A stretch of 64,000 bases of DNA, taken from Harmothoe impar (taxonomy: Eukaryota; Annelida; Polychaeta; Phyllodocida; Polynoidae). The position numbers and the translations under genes are program-made. Below the pieces are notes generated by a model. It made no database searches, was not told the origin of the DNA, and worked only from the letters and a program-made list of their open reading frames with translations. Numbering within the stretch: the first letter of the stretch is position 1; every line of letters begins with the position of its first letter. Positions 34,015 to 45,302 of this stretch are shown piece by piece. Location of the stretch: positions 35,990,976-36,054,975 of the forward strand of contig OX381718.1 of assembly GCA_947462335.1 (NCBI GenBank). The letters are read 5' to 3'.

Positions 34015-35462
34015 TCACACATACCTCGTTACCTCATGGCACTGCTCCTGGTCTAGGACACACGCACAGCCAAACTCCCACTTACATGTCTGTAACCGGC
34101 CACATCGACACGATCTGTGATGTAAAATGACATTGGGATGATAATTATGTAAACTCAATGTACACATCTACAATATTACACAGTTTATCAGTGTGGTCAA
34201 AAATAAAATTTATCAAAGAGAAAGTCTCTGCGCCATGACTACATTTTGTAATTGACCTGAGGTAGGTGAGACACAAAAGAACCTTGGTGATTATCAAAAT
34301 AGCATATTTATGACACTTGATGTCATACCCGTTATTGTGCATGTAATCAATCACGTCTGACCCTATATGGACCATGATAAGTGATTCTGTCTAGGTTTTA
34401 ATTAACTAGTTCAGTCATAACAATTATAATGAAGAGCTAATCAAAGCGCTTGGATAAAAATGACAGGTGTGGATTGGATGGAAATATTTTAATTAACTCA
34501 GAGTGGGCTACACACAAAGAACTTCATCTATATTGTTTTATGAAACAATATTTCTATCAATATCCCATAGGGATATTAACAACAGGACATACACTATTGT
34601 ACCAGCCTCAGTGAATACTGAACGTTTATTTGCTGATTAATTTTGCCCAAAGCAATGTGAGCTGCCATAAGCCAATTACAAAATTGCTTTTCGTAGAACC
34701 CCTCCATGGATGAACTTTTACTCAGCTTATTGGAAAGGCGTTTCCAAATGCATGAAGTGTTATTCATCATGATTATGGCAGTCTCTATATACATGCTGTA
34801 TTGTCGTAAATAAGCACCCCAGTGGAGGAGTGCTTGCCCGTGGCACTTATAAAGAACAGATGCTTATCCAAGATCTGTGTTTAGTGCTTAAAGGCCCAGC
34901 GCCCCTATATATATAGAGCTGCATGAGTACCTGTCCCGACTGCACTCTGACTGTTACTGCACGTGCAGTAAGAACTGCGGGTTTAAGAGGTGTTTCAAGA
35001 CCTTCCTACTCTTGATGCTTATACAATAACAGTGTCTTTTTTAAGACCTGCCGCTTAACGGTGATTGTTCTACATTTTTTTGCGTCAGCAATATGTGCTT
35101 CTCACCAACCACCTGATTTGTTGACGGTATAGCCCTATTGCTTTAACCGGTACATTTTTGATAGTCTGCTCTCAAAGTTTTGCAAGAGCGCTGGATAAAA
35201 TGTACCACTGAAATTGCTGTGCTACTAAAATATATATATGGTTACGCTGGCTATGGAGATCAAACTGTATGACAGTATGAAAGAGAAAAGAGAAATAGTA
35301 CTTCTACCTTCTGAGCTTGCCAAAGAAGGCCTTGGCTGCCTTGGAGTTTATTCTGGCAGGAGGTGCAGGCTTGGTGTGTAGGGGAGTCTCCTCCCCCTGT
35401 GTACAGGACAGCAGTAGGTGGAAGGCCACCAGCAGTAGCAGACAGAGCCCCAGCCGCTCCAT
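34015..35462 (-). CDS. Small secreted Cys-rich peptide, paralogue B (two exons)
   Basis: Tandem duplicate of the gene at 23051-28937, on the same strand. Exon 1 is 35462-35308 (donor GTAGAA); exon 2 is 34114-34015, after the same TTTTACATCACAG acceptor and ending with the same stop. The predicted 84-residue precursor is identical to paralogue A: signal peptide, short spacer with KLRR, and six cysteines. I found three nucleotide differences in the coding exons (a TTG/CTG Leu in the signal peptide, a CTA/TTA Leu after GR, a TAC/TAT Tyr before the last Val), and all are synonymous. The introns (1.2 kb here, 5.6 kb in A) show no similarity that I can see. The TATA box and leader are shared. This supports the frame and suggests selection on the peptide, or recent gene conversion. 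Confidence 0.62.
34954..34971. promoter_or_regulatory. Perfect 18-bp palindrome with CACGTG core
   Basis: TTACTGCACGTGCAGTAA is fully self-complementary and contains an E-box. It lies in the intron of peptide gene B. It may be a bHLH binding site or chance. Confidence 0.4.
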
Positions 35463-35581
35463 CCTCCTGTACCTGAGTCTACACTACTACTGGTCCTACA
35501 CCACCACAACCACCACCCTCAGCAGCAGCAGCAGCGAGCAGGAGGAGTACTCTGCCTACCTACCCACTCACCACCTCCTTA

Positions 35582-35589
35582 TTATATAA
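35582..35589 (-). promoter_or_regulatory. TATA box of peptide gene B
   Basis: TTATATAA lies 120-127 bases 5' of the ATG, the same spacing as paralogue A. Just upstream the two genes diverge, and a short (GT)n run follows at 35635-35654. Confidence 0.65.
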
Positions 35590-36464
35590 GCATATTGCTG
35601 CTTCCTACTAAAAGCTGCTCACATGTGCAACCATGTGTGTGTGTGTGTGTGTGTTCGAGGGGGTGGGGGGTCGTCAGAGTGTGTGTTGATCATGGGTTGG
35701 TAGCAATGCGTAGGAAAGTCTGCCACGCACTATATTTAGCCTTAAAAACATATATACTGATCTTATAGTGATAAAAGCTAAGGATACTATGACGATATAT
35801 TTTGTATCATTTATCTGATCGGATGTGCCTTCAAAGGTCAATACTATGATTGATTGAATTTCCTTTATTTATACTGAATAAAGATAGGTCAAAGACCTGT
35901 ATTCTTCTAGATCCAGTCGATTGAACAGAATCAGACTGAGCAATATAAGACAATCGGTATGTAGTAAGAGAAAAAATGTAAAGGAGGCATAGGCTTAGAG
36001 CCATGACTTAGTATAATAGTGCTAGATGTTAGTATATGCAATGTTGTGGAGGTGGTGATGTTGTTACCACATGGAGGATGTTATTTCCATTTATTGGGAC
36101 AGATGGTAATGTCCAAGTTAAATGATGGTCAGTCATTTAACTGTAGTCATATGGTCAATTAAAGGTTTCTGGTGAAAACATAAACACACAAGTGTCCAGA
36201 TTATATCAAATAATCTAAACATAAGTGTATCCTAGTATCTTGTATCCTAGTTAACATGGCACTGTTAGTCAATCACATCCTTCTGAGGTGGACTGATGTA
36301 TACCTTGCTGATCATGGCAACATTCAACCAACGTTGTATTTGTCTCCCCTAGAACCGCCATTACTCTAATTGTTCCACATTGGATATCATTAGAGGTCGT
36401 TCCAACGTTAGATATTCAATACCAAATGTTAAAAAGCTCAGTGTTAGTTTAATACAAAGGTAAA

Positions 36465-36550
36465 CGTGCCAGACTGATACACTGCCACAAGGTAACGATG
36501 TAGAATCCGACCGTTGGCTCATCCAATATCCATTTTGGATGAGCAATAAA
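36465..36550. promoter_or_regulatory. Upstream block of peptide gene B, matching 29278-29370
   Basis: See the block at 29278. Here the shared words are GGTAACGATGTAGAATC, GCTCATCCAATATCC and TTTTGGATGAG. It lies about 1.0 kb upstream of the ATG. Confidence 0.4.
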
Positions 36551-36659
36551 TGAGGAGTTTGGATGCAAAACGACATAAATCCACTAGACAAGGACACTTT
36601 TGAATTTCTTTCCCACAATCTTTTTAAAATTTGCATCCAAATTCTTCAAATGATAGTTG

Positions 36660-37780
36660 GTCTTTTAGATGGTGCAGAAATCAATGATATGTTATAAAAT
36701 ACTGTTTGTCATGTTGCTCGTCCACTGCCCTGTATGATTGCGATTAGGTGATGCCAATGTATTGACAATAATTACCATCAGGGTTTTGAGTAGGCCTAAT
36801 GCCTCTCTGTTAAGCAATTGTTTATTAGTGAGTTTAATTAATTGCAAGGTCACAATCAAGTTATGTCACAGAGACACATCTTCCTTAATCAACTATAAAC
36901 AGTCTGCTGAGAGCCACTGCTCTCTCTCACCCCGTAACACCAAGAATTATTCAACACCTGGAAAAGCTGCGATTAATTAATAAATTGTCACTGAGGCCAC
37001 CAGCCAGGCTGTCGTGCTTGTTTCAATATGCAGTCTCGTGTTTCGTGAACTGGGGCAGAACATAATCAGGTGAGTTTTTGCCGCCCTAACCTGGGCTGAT
37101 TGGGTCAACTGAAGCCTGAAGGGAGACTCTCAATGAAAGATATAGGGTAAACCGCCCCTGAGTGGCCTCCTTCAGAACAAGTACCTATAGTGGCCCATCT
37201 ATACCTCTATACATCAGTCTTTATGGTTATTTCTTCCTGATTTGTTAATACAGGTATGAAAGAAGAGACAATTATGTACCAATATCACAGTTTATATTCT
37301 CCATAGAGTAGCCAGAGTGCTTTCTACAGAGTGCCAAACATGACATGTTTGTGTGACATGTAGCCCTCTTTTCATTGAGAGTTTTCGAGAAAAAGACATT
37401 TTATACCTCAACAGTGTCCCTATAGTTTTCCAGTAAGATCCAAACTTTCACCTTGTTTTCCGCACATATTATCTTGACATTAACATACCATCTTCATTTG
37501 GTGAAAATCCTATATTAATTAGGTAGTTTTTACTGATTGATTGTCACTACTACAGGAGTACCTAAAGTGGCCCAGGGGCTCAACCATGAGTGGCCCACCA
37601 ACAGTATAGGTTAAACTATGCTAGGTGTAGGGTTAGATCTATTCTAAGATCCAAAATAAATGGATGCCCCCCCCCTATGACACAATAAACAAAAAGATGT
37701 TATATGATGTGGAGAAAATGTCTTTTTCATTATTTTTGACCATAGAATTACATGGAAATCAACCTGATTTCTGGTCAGAG
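36660..37780. other. Non-coding stretch
   Basis: No gene or clear repeat recognised. Confidence 0.45.
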
Positions 37781-37784
37781 AAAA

Positions 37785-38152
37785 ACTGGTCGATTAAGTT
37801 TCGAACCTAGGATCTTCTTGGTGCTAGGCTAATACTATACCTTCACCCTATTCTGGATACATTGTGTTAGAACTGCTGAAAGCTATACTTGTATGACATC
37901 GAGACTGTGTGAACTCAGATCCAGGCCTTTGGTAATAAGGGACCCTATGTCTATGTTTTATGAGCTACATAAGGATTGCTAAAGGTCCCTATTAAGATAG
38001 GTTATACCTTATAGCCACAGCTTAGTGCTGAGTGAACAAAAAATGGGCATACTTCTACACTCCCCACACTTGTCCAGCCTCCGTGGCTACATAGGCAGGG
38101 CTTAGAACTTTAGTGTGAGAGGTCCCTGGTTCCGGTCTCCCCACAGTTGAGA
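37785..38152. repeat. Two tRNA-like (SINE-like) segments
   Basis: On the - strand, 37785-37861 contains GGTTCGAAACT, a good polymerase III B box, downstream of an A-box-like TGAAGGTATAGTATTAG. On the + strand, 38078-38152 has CGTGGCTACATAGGCAGG (A-box-like) and CCCTGGTTCCGGTCTCC (B-box-like). Neither folds into a complete tRNA by eye, so tRNA-derived SINE remnants are more likely than tRNA genes. Confidence 0.4.
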
Positions 38153-38807
38153 CCTTTAGCAACCATGCTGTAGCTCATGAAATGTAGACATTGTGAATAC
38201 AATTATTTTTGGTGAACCATACAAGAACATAAAATAATGTTATACATAGAAAAGTTCCTGAATGTTAATTCTATTTTTGTTCAGTGGTACACTATGCCCC
38301 CAGAAGCAGAAATGGGCATAATTATGCCTAGAGGTTATCAGAACAGAAGGCAGCCCCCAAGAAGTCAAGAGTAGGCTTAAAGCATATTTATAGGCTTGAT
38401 ATTGGAACTAACAATGTGCATGAGGCTATATATCATTATGTTCTAATGGAGCATAACTTTGTAACCACATTTACCAAGTTGCAGATGCATAAACAGTGTT
38501 TTATTGGAGTGGGCAACTCAAGGTACAAGGTGGGCCAGTCATGGTACCAATTCAATGTCCAAAGGGTACCTTACTATAATCAGCATTTTCACAATATATC
38601 ACATAGTTATCAATATTCTTGACTTGTCTATAGCATTCCAAACAGTGTCCCAATGAAAAGTGCTGCATACTTCATGAGGATTGGATCACCCTTTCTACAT
38701 GTAATCTTATATCAAAGTCAGTCTTGTGGGTTTCAGCTCCTCAACAGGGAAATGTTCCATCAATACAGAATAGGTGTTGTGTTCCTCATGGCCACTACCC
38801 ACTGGTT

Positions 38808-39290
38808 TCCAATCGGTCGAAGTTATATAGGAAATGGATGGGTTCTAATTGGCTAAAGTTATATGGGAAATGTATGGGTTCTAATCAGCTGAAGGCTATG
38901 TCTCACGAACTTGGGCCAATGTTTTCGTCTCTGACCGGGTGCCAGCTCTGACCGGCCTGAATAAAAACGGGTTATCTAGGGCAGATGGTGATTAAAATGG
39001 GCAACTAATTACTAGTTTAAAAAGTTATAACATCCATTAACCTTTTCAGCCAAATTGTATCTACATCTGCCCTAAATAACACGTTTTTATTCAGGCCGGT
39101 CAGAGCTGGCACCCAGTCAGAGCTGGCACACGGTCAGAGCTGGCACACGGTCAGAGCTGGCACACGGTCAGAGACGAAAACATTGGCCCAATTTCGTGAG
39201 ACACAGCCTGAAGTTACTAGCATATATGAAGTGTATGGGTTCTAATCGGCCGAAGTTATATACGAAATCTCAATCGGCCGAAATTTACCA
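38808..39290. repeat. ~34-bp minisatellite split by a MITE
   Basis: Units containing GGGTTCTAATCGGCCGAAGTTATAT lie at 38808-38894 and continue at 39208-39290. The MITE at 38895-39207 interrupts them, and the duplicated CTGAAG is part of the unit itself. Confidence 0.75.
38895..39207. mobile_element. 313-bp MITE with CTGAAG target duplication
   Basis: GCTATGTCTCACGAA and its complement form the ends, and long inverted arms share TTGGGCCAATGTTTTCGTC. CTGAAG at 38889-38894 and 39208-39213 is the apparent duplication. The right arm carries tandem GGTCAGAGCTGGCACAC (17 bp, four units). Confidence 0.85.
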
Positions 39291-39942
39291 GTGGGCAATG
39301 GCCATCAGCGAGAGCTTTTGCAACACATGTAAATGACGTGGAAAATGTGCAACTTGCGTTTCTGCGCATGAGATGGGTGACGCAACACGCCAATAATGAA
39401 TATGATTCATTGTGTACCTTAATATAACGATTATGTAATACAGAGGTACTAATTGTGTCATTGCTTTGAGTCCTCTCTTTCTTAATTGATCAATCATATC
39501 ATATAAACATATTAATGTCATGTTCCACTCAATCAATTCTAACGGGGGTCCTCCTTCAAGATGCAAATACAAATATTAATTTCTATTCGGAGTAATACCC
39601 GCTTTCTGCTATCTATAGATACATAGTTGCAGACCAAAAAATGCAAGGATAGACATCATGTAGGACAAAAATGCACATCTCAGAAAACAAAGGCAGATCA
39701 CCAACTCAGATTCTTTTCTCCCTTCTTTTTTCTAGTAGGAAATAATATGTAGTAGTAAAGGCTGGGCTGTTTTACAGTTCATACCCTAGTTTTCCTGTTC
39801 CTCCTGAGATTAAGAAGCGTATTGGGTATCCCTTTCATGCTAGAGCCAGTACAAGTTTTAAAAGGGAATTTATCTGGCACTGCTCGAGCTTCTCTCTCAG
39901 ATCATTCCACAGTATATCACCCCTCTAGAAGGGGTGTTTCTT

Positions 39943-42303
39943 CACTGATAATAAAACCTATAGTCAGTACTGACTATACCACCATATTTTGACCCCCGTA
40001 GTCAGATGATTACATATGTTAGTCACATATTAGTCATAAAGATAGTCAGTAGTGACTATATGTAGATCACACAAATTGATGATGTCACAGGAATGTGTGC
40101 ACAGGAAACACTTAGGATTCAAAGTTGAATGCTCAACAGACTTCAGGTAGGCACACCTTATTCTATCTAAACCACTCCTTTACACATTTCCTTGTGTGTT
40201 AGCTCTTGTGTTAATGTTGAGTATGTTTACTTAAGGCATCATAGGACACATGCATTCATGATTTTGATTGAAGTATCATGTGTTTTTGTTCAGATTCTGA
40301 TCATGTAACTGTGAATCTCTAGGCTTCCAGACTAGAATATACAGAGGTTGACTGTGTGAAGGGTTATAGTGTGCCAGGCATATGGCCCATGCTCATCTAC
40401 TTCACCCAATGGTGCTAGGGCAGGTACCCCTGGACATCTACCCCCAGCATAAATCTACCACCAGACATCTACCCCTGGACATCTACCACCTGAGAATCTA
40501 CCCCCTAGGACATGAAAGTCCAGGGGATAGATGTCCTGGGGTAGAAGCTGTAAGGGGGTAAAAGTCCAGGGGATGGATGTCCAAGGGGTAGATGTCCTAA
40601 GCATGCTAAACATTACCACAACATTAACACCCGGACTTCTACCCCTGGAAATCTACCCCCTTAGACATCTATCCCCTGGACTTTTACCTCCTTACAACTT
40701 CTACCCCCTAGGACATCAATCCCCTTGACCATCTACCCCCTTTACCATCTAAACCTATACTTGGACATCAACCCCAGACTTTTACCCCTTAAAACTTCTA
40801 CCCCCTAGAATATCCATCCCTTTGAACATCTACCCCCTTTACCCTCTAGTAGTTCTACCCCATCCACATGCCCATATGGTTGAGCCATATCATGTGGAGG
40901 GAGAAGATTTCTCAAGGGACAGTGGGCATCTACCCCTAGGACATCTACCCCCTAGGACTTCTACCCCTGGAGTATGCTACCCCATCCACATATGACTCAA
41001 TCATACGGGCATGTCGAGGAGGTTGATGTCTCCAGGTATAGATGCCCTGGGGTAGGTGTCCAAGGGGGTGAATGTCCTACGGGGTAGAGTCCGAAGGGGG
41101 CAAAAGTCCAGGGAAAAGATTTCCAAGGGGATAAAATCCTAGGGTGTAGATGTCCATGGGGGTAGATTCCCAGGGGGTAGATGTCCAGGGGTAGATGTCT
41201 GATGTCCCTGGAGAAATCTACCCCCGCCACATGATATGACTCAACCATATGGGTATGTGGAGGGGGGGTTGATGTTCCCAGGGGTAGAAGTCCTAGAGTG
41301 AAGGGGGTAGATGTCCCAGGGGGTAGATGTCCAGGGGGTAGATGTCTGGGGGTAGTTTCCATGTCAGGGGATATCCTAAGGGGTAGAAGTCCTAGAGGGC
41401 AAAGGTAGTAGACATCCAAGTGGATAGATGTCCTAGGGGGTAGAAGTTCTAGAAGAAGGAGGCTAAAGCCCAGTGGATGGATAACCTAGGGGTAAAAGTC
41501 ATAAGGGGGTAAAACTCCAGGGAATGGATGTCCAGGGGGATGAAATTCCTAGGGGGTAGACGTCCTAGGGGTAGATGTCCAGGGGGTAGATGTTATGGGG
41601 TAGGCATCCAAGGGGGTGGATGTCCTACAGGGTAGAGTCCTAAGGGGCAAAAGTCTAGGGAAAAGATTTCCAAGGGGATAAAATCCTAGGGGGTAGATGT
41701 CAAAGGGGGTAGATTCCCAGGGGGTAGATGTCCAGGGGTAGATGTCTGATGTCCCTGGAGAAATCTACCCCCTCCACATGATATGACTCAACTATATGGG
41801 TATGTAGAGGGGTTGATGTTCCTAGGGGTAGAAGTCCTAGAGGGTAAAGGGGGTAGATGTCCAAGGGGTAGGTGTCTACGGGGTAGATGTCTGGGGGTAG
41901 GTGTCCAAGGCAGTGGATGTCCTAAGGGGCAGAAGTTCTAGGGGGTAAAATTCCAAGGGGTAGATGCCCATAGGGGTAAAAGTCCTACGGGGGTAAAAGT
42001 CCTACGGGGTAGATGTCCTAGGGGTAGATGTCATAGGGGGTAGATAGTAAGCCCCGGGGGTAGATGTCTTGGGGGTAGATGCTAGGGGGGTACTTGTCTT
42101 GACTTATTGTCCTGCCGTCTCATGATTGACTATATCTATTAGTCAGAGTGACTAATAGTTAATGCTTGACTTTAGGTTGACTATATGACTAACTTATGTT
42201 ACACATAGGTGACTAACTAAGTATAGCCCTTTTTGCTACGTTCACGCCACTATAGAAATGTAGTCCGTAGTGACTAATATTTCCAGGTCCATTATTATCA
42301 GTG
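39943..42303. mobile_element. TIR element, copy 2 (uninterrupted)
   Basis: The ends are CACTGATAATAAAACC at 39943 and TTATTATCAGTG at 42303, flanked by TT on each side. The left 0.4 kb aligns in reverse with 14245-14617 and the right 0.2 kb with 6995-7215, so it is an inverted copy of the 6995 element. The core 40425-42090 is the 'ctacccc' minisatellite, with orientation switching several times and mostly GGGGTAGATGTCC in the right part. No transposase. Confidence 0.85.
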
Positions 42304-42309
42304 TTATAA

Positions 42310-42767
42310 CTCTGTAATATAGGTCTGATAACTTTTTACTCAGTTACCTCACTTAATACGCCATGGTAAGCATGCTTTCTTAAAGGAAAACCGGTGTTTG
42401 TAATATATTGTATTATAATGTGGCATTGTTGCATGGGGAAATATTATGTTCATTATCGCGATATAAAAACTTCCTGCACTCACTGTTATCATATTTGACA
42501 CAATTGACCAAAAAATGTATAGAGTGTCAACTCTATGACCATGGATTAACTATACCAAATACCATTGATACGCTTGAAACCCACGGTGGAGGTCCGTGTG
42601 GGTTATCTACTACATAACCTCAGAGGCATATAAACAGAAAGTAGAGGTGTTTTGCAGCAGGAGACGTAGGTGTGGTGGGACAGGTGTACCCGCAGTGAGC
42701 ACCGCGTCAGGTCTCTTCCTGACACTAACGAGTCCCAGGTGTGCAGGGCTTTACAGAGTAACCTTCT
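42310..42767. other. Non-coding stretch
   Basis: A GC-richer patch at 42650-42770 is open in one + strand frame but has no start, domain or clear splice pair. No gene called. Confidence 0.35.
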
Positions 42768-43335
42768 ATGGCCGGCATGACCCTAAAAGGACACATTTGT
42801 CGTCATGATGCACCAACAAAGCCCCGGTGAGTAACCCGCTGGGGCTGTGTCGGTGCATCATGACGACCCTTAGGGTGTGTATCAGGCCGCAGGGTCGGCA
42901 TGATACTTCAATGCATGATGCATTTAAGCAGTATACGCCCGGGGGGGGGGGGGGGGGCACTTGGTACATTTTGTATACACATGTGTGCGGCTGGCAAGGG
43001 TACTAACTACTTTTTCAGCAAAATCGCCCTAGCAAGGGTCACCTTTTTGCAAAAATGACATGTTTTTCACCAAAATGTACCACTTTTTTCTGTTTTTCCC
43101 GAATTTTTCCCGGACATGAGGAAAATTTCTCTGTAAAATGACCCATTAAGTATACACTTCATGATATTTCTCGTCAAAACAAGGATTTTTGGGTCAAAAG
43201 TGCCCTAGCAAGGGTATGTTTTGGACACAAAAGCTCCCTAGCAAGGGTAAGGGTTGTCATAGGTCCAGCCGCACACCCATTTCAGAAAAAAATCAAGTAC
43301 CCCCCTCCCCGGGAGTATACGGCCTCGATGCGTCC
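42768..43335. mobile_element. Composite: TGATGCA element with a nested G-run element
   Basis: The left part (42768-42930) has GCATGATGCA and GTCATGATGCACC repeats like those at 2979 and 52774. Within it, 42926-43322 is bounded by GTATACGCCCGGGGGG and CCCCTCCCCGGGAGTATAC and contains repeated CCCTAGCAAGGGT. A relative of the nested part lies at about 61660-61990. Confidence 0.6.
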
Positions 43336-43507
43336 CTTGAAGGTTAGAGTCGCTGTGGTGATCCCCAACCCCATGACGCCCAGCCTCGAGCACTCCAGGC
43401 CCATTGCAGCCATCAGGCTGTAATGGGCCTGGACAATTTTGTATCTAATAGCTGTAACCTACTTACAAAAATGATCCAGGATCCTGGAACGCTCCCTAAT
43501 GGGAGAC

Positions 43508-43743
43508 ACAATTGTGCCTCTACACATGGGTAAAAATCAACACGGGAGACACGGCGACACGGCCCTTTTAAAAATCGACACGGACGACACGGCCCTTTTA
43601 AAAATCGACAGACACAGAACTTTTTATGATGCCCTGGTATGTTCTATATGTATACAATTCGACACGACGACACGGCTCTTCTGCTAAAATTCGACACGGC
43701 GACATGGTCAAAAGTCTGGAGACCCATGTAGAGGCACACAATT
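43508..43743. mobile_element. Fold-back MITE with CGACACGG repeats
   Basis: CAATTGTGCCTCTACACATG and its near complement (CCCATGTAGAGGCACACAATTG) form the ends. Between them are tandem GACACGGCGACACGGCCC and TTTTAAAAATCGACACGG units. Confidence 0.7.
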
Positions 43744-43749
43744 GACATA

Positions 43750-45128
43750 TTTACTTTCCTGTGTGTATCTAACATGGCGGAGTTCTGCTCCTCAAATATC
43801 ACGAGTTTGGACGGATTTGACTGGATTTCCGTTTTAGTAACGGTAATGTGATTTATTGATTATTCTATCAAAACAGTGAAAAGACATTACCTTTCGCCAA
43901 TATCCGGCCAATATCCTTAAAGCCACACATAATATGGCACATCCACAACCACCCATTGTTGATGCCAGTCTTTGTATTTTGCTATATATATACAGGTATA
44001 GTCGTCCATATGGAATTATTCATTGGTTCTTGATGTGGAATTATAAAGGGTCTACAGCTCCTCACCCAGTGGGATGGAAGGTGAGGACCTGTGGGAGGGG
44101 GTGGTGAGGGGAGATAGGGTGAGAAGACGATAGAATCTATCAGAGCAGCTTATATTATTCTTGTCGTGGAGGTAGAGGGATATGCTCTTTGGGGAATTCA
44201 TGTAGGCATGTTTGATACAATATAGGCTGAAATATCAAAATGCAACAATACCACAAGGCTGGTCCATATTCTATAATGCTTTATTTGTGTCTAATACTTG
44301 CTGTACCCGAATGGCAGTAGTATAAATTATAAGGTCTATATAACATAACATAAGGAGATCTCTAATTGGAATCTTAATTGGTCTCTTGAGGGATATACAA
44401 AATAGGCCTTGGCCTGTCTAGGAAAGGCCCATAGGGAACTCCATAGTCCGGTAACCCAAACTTCACTGAGAATATGTCACTGAATAATCGATATTATGCA
44501 GACGCATCTTTATGCATGATGAAACACCTGTAATTTTTAACAACATACTGCGATTCAATCTTAATGGTTGAGGTACAGACATATTTTGATTTGAATAGAT
44601 TGCAACTATTTGAGATGTAAATCAAGTGTGTCTGAGTGGAATAAAATGGTGGTTATGTGTACAAAATATAATAAACATTCCTATTTTAAACACAGCCGTT
44701 GAATGAATTACAATATCAATATAAACATATAGATTCACTTATTCTTGATAGAAAAAAAACAACAGGAAACCAGTCGTAGGGAAGACATTATAGGGTGTAA
44801 TGCTATTATGGGTATTACGATCAAACGGAAATAATTCACATTATACATGGTCAGCCATATTTACTATATAGCACACACTCCACATATCCTTCATGGAAAC
44901 AGCGTTCATAATGTAATCCATAGCGAAGAAATCCATAACACGTTGTTATTCGACAATACAGTGTGGTTAAGAATGTGGGGCTGGTGGCAGGAAACCCCAA
45001 GACCAGCAAACGGGGCTTGAACTGCGTCTGACAGCACAGGCCGGATCTGTATTGATGACACGACACCACGTCCAGGCACGCGCCTGGGAAGCCGTATGCC
45101 GGAGCCATATACTTTCGTTAGGAATTAC
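43750..45128. other. Non-coding stretch
   Basis: No gene or clear mobile element recognised. Confidence 0.4.
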
Positions 45129-45302
45129 CCATAAGGATGGGTTATCAGCTGGTTTGTTTGGCACATATACAGATAATTCATATTTCTCATCCTCGTCCTC
45201 GTCCTTATACAAGCTAGTGTATATTCCCCCATCTCTCTGCCAGCCATGATCACCACTGACCAGGGCAAACAGCACGGCAAACAGCGCGAGGGGCGAGCTG
45301 GT
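45129..45302 (-). CDS. Candidate exon: signal-like segment plus acidic stretch
   Basis: After a possible acceptor (TTATACCAG) the frame reads SPLALFAVLFALVSG, a good signal-peptide core, then DHGWQRDGGIYTSL, an acidic run DEDEDEK and NKPADNPSLW. It stops at a good donor (TGG/GTAATT) in phase 0. No ATG lies in this frame, so a first exon would be needed. The overlapping frame from an ATG at 45358 is an alternative. Family not recognised. It lies downstream of the exon at 46638-46955 on the same strand, but nothing links them. Confidence 0.28.
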
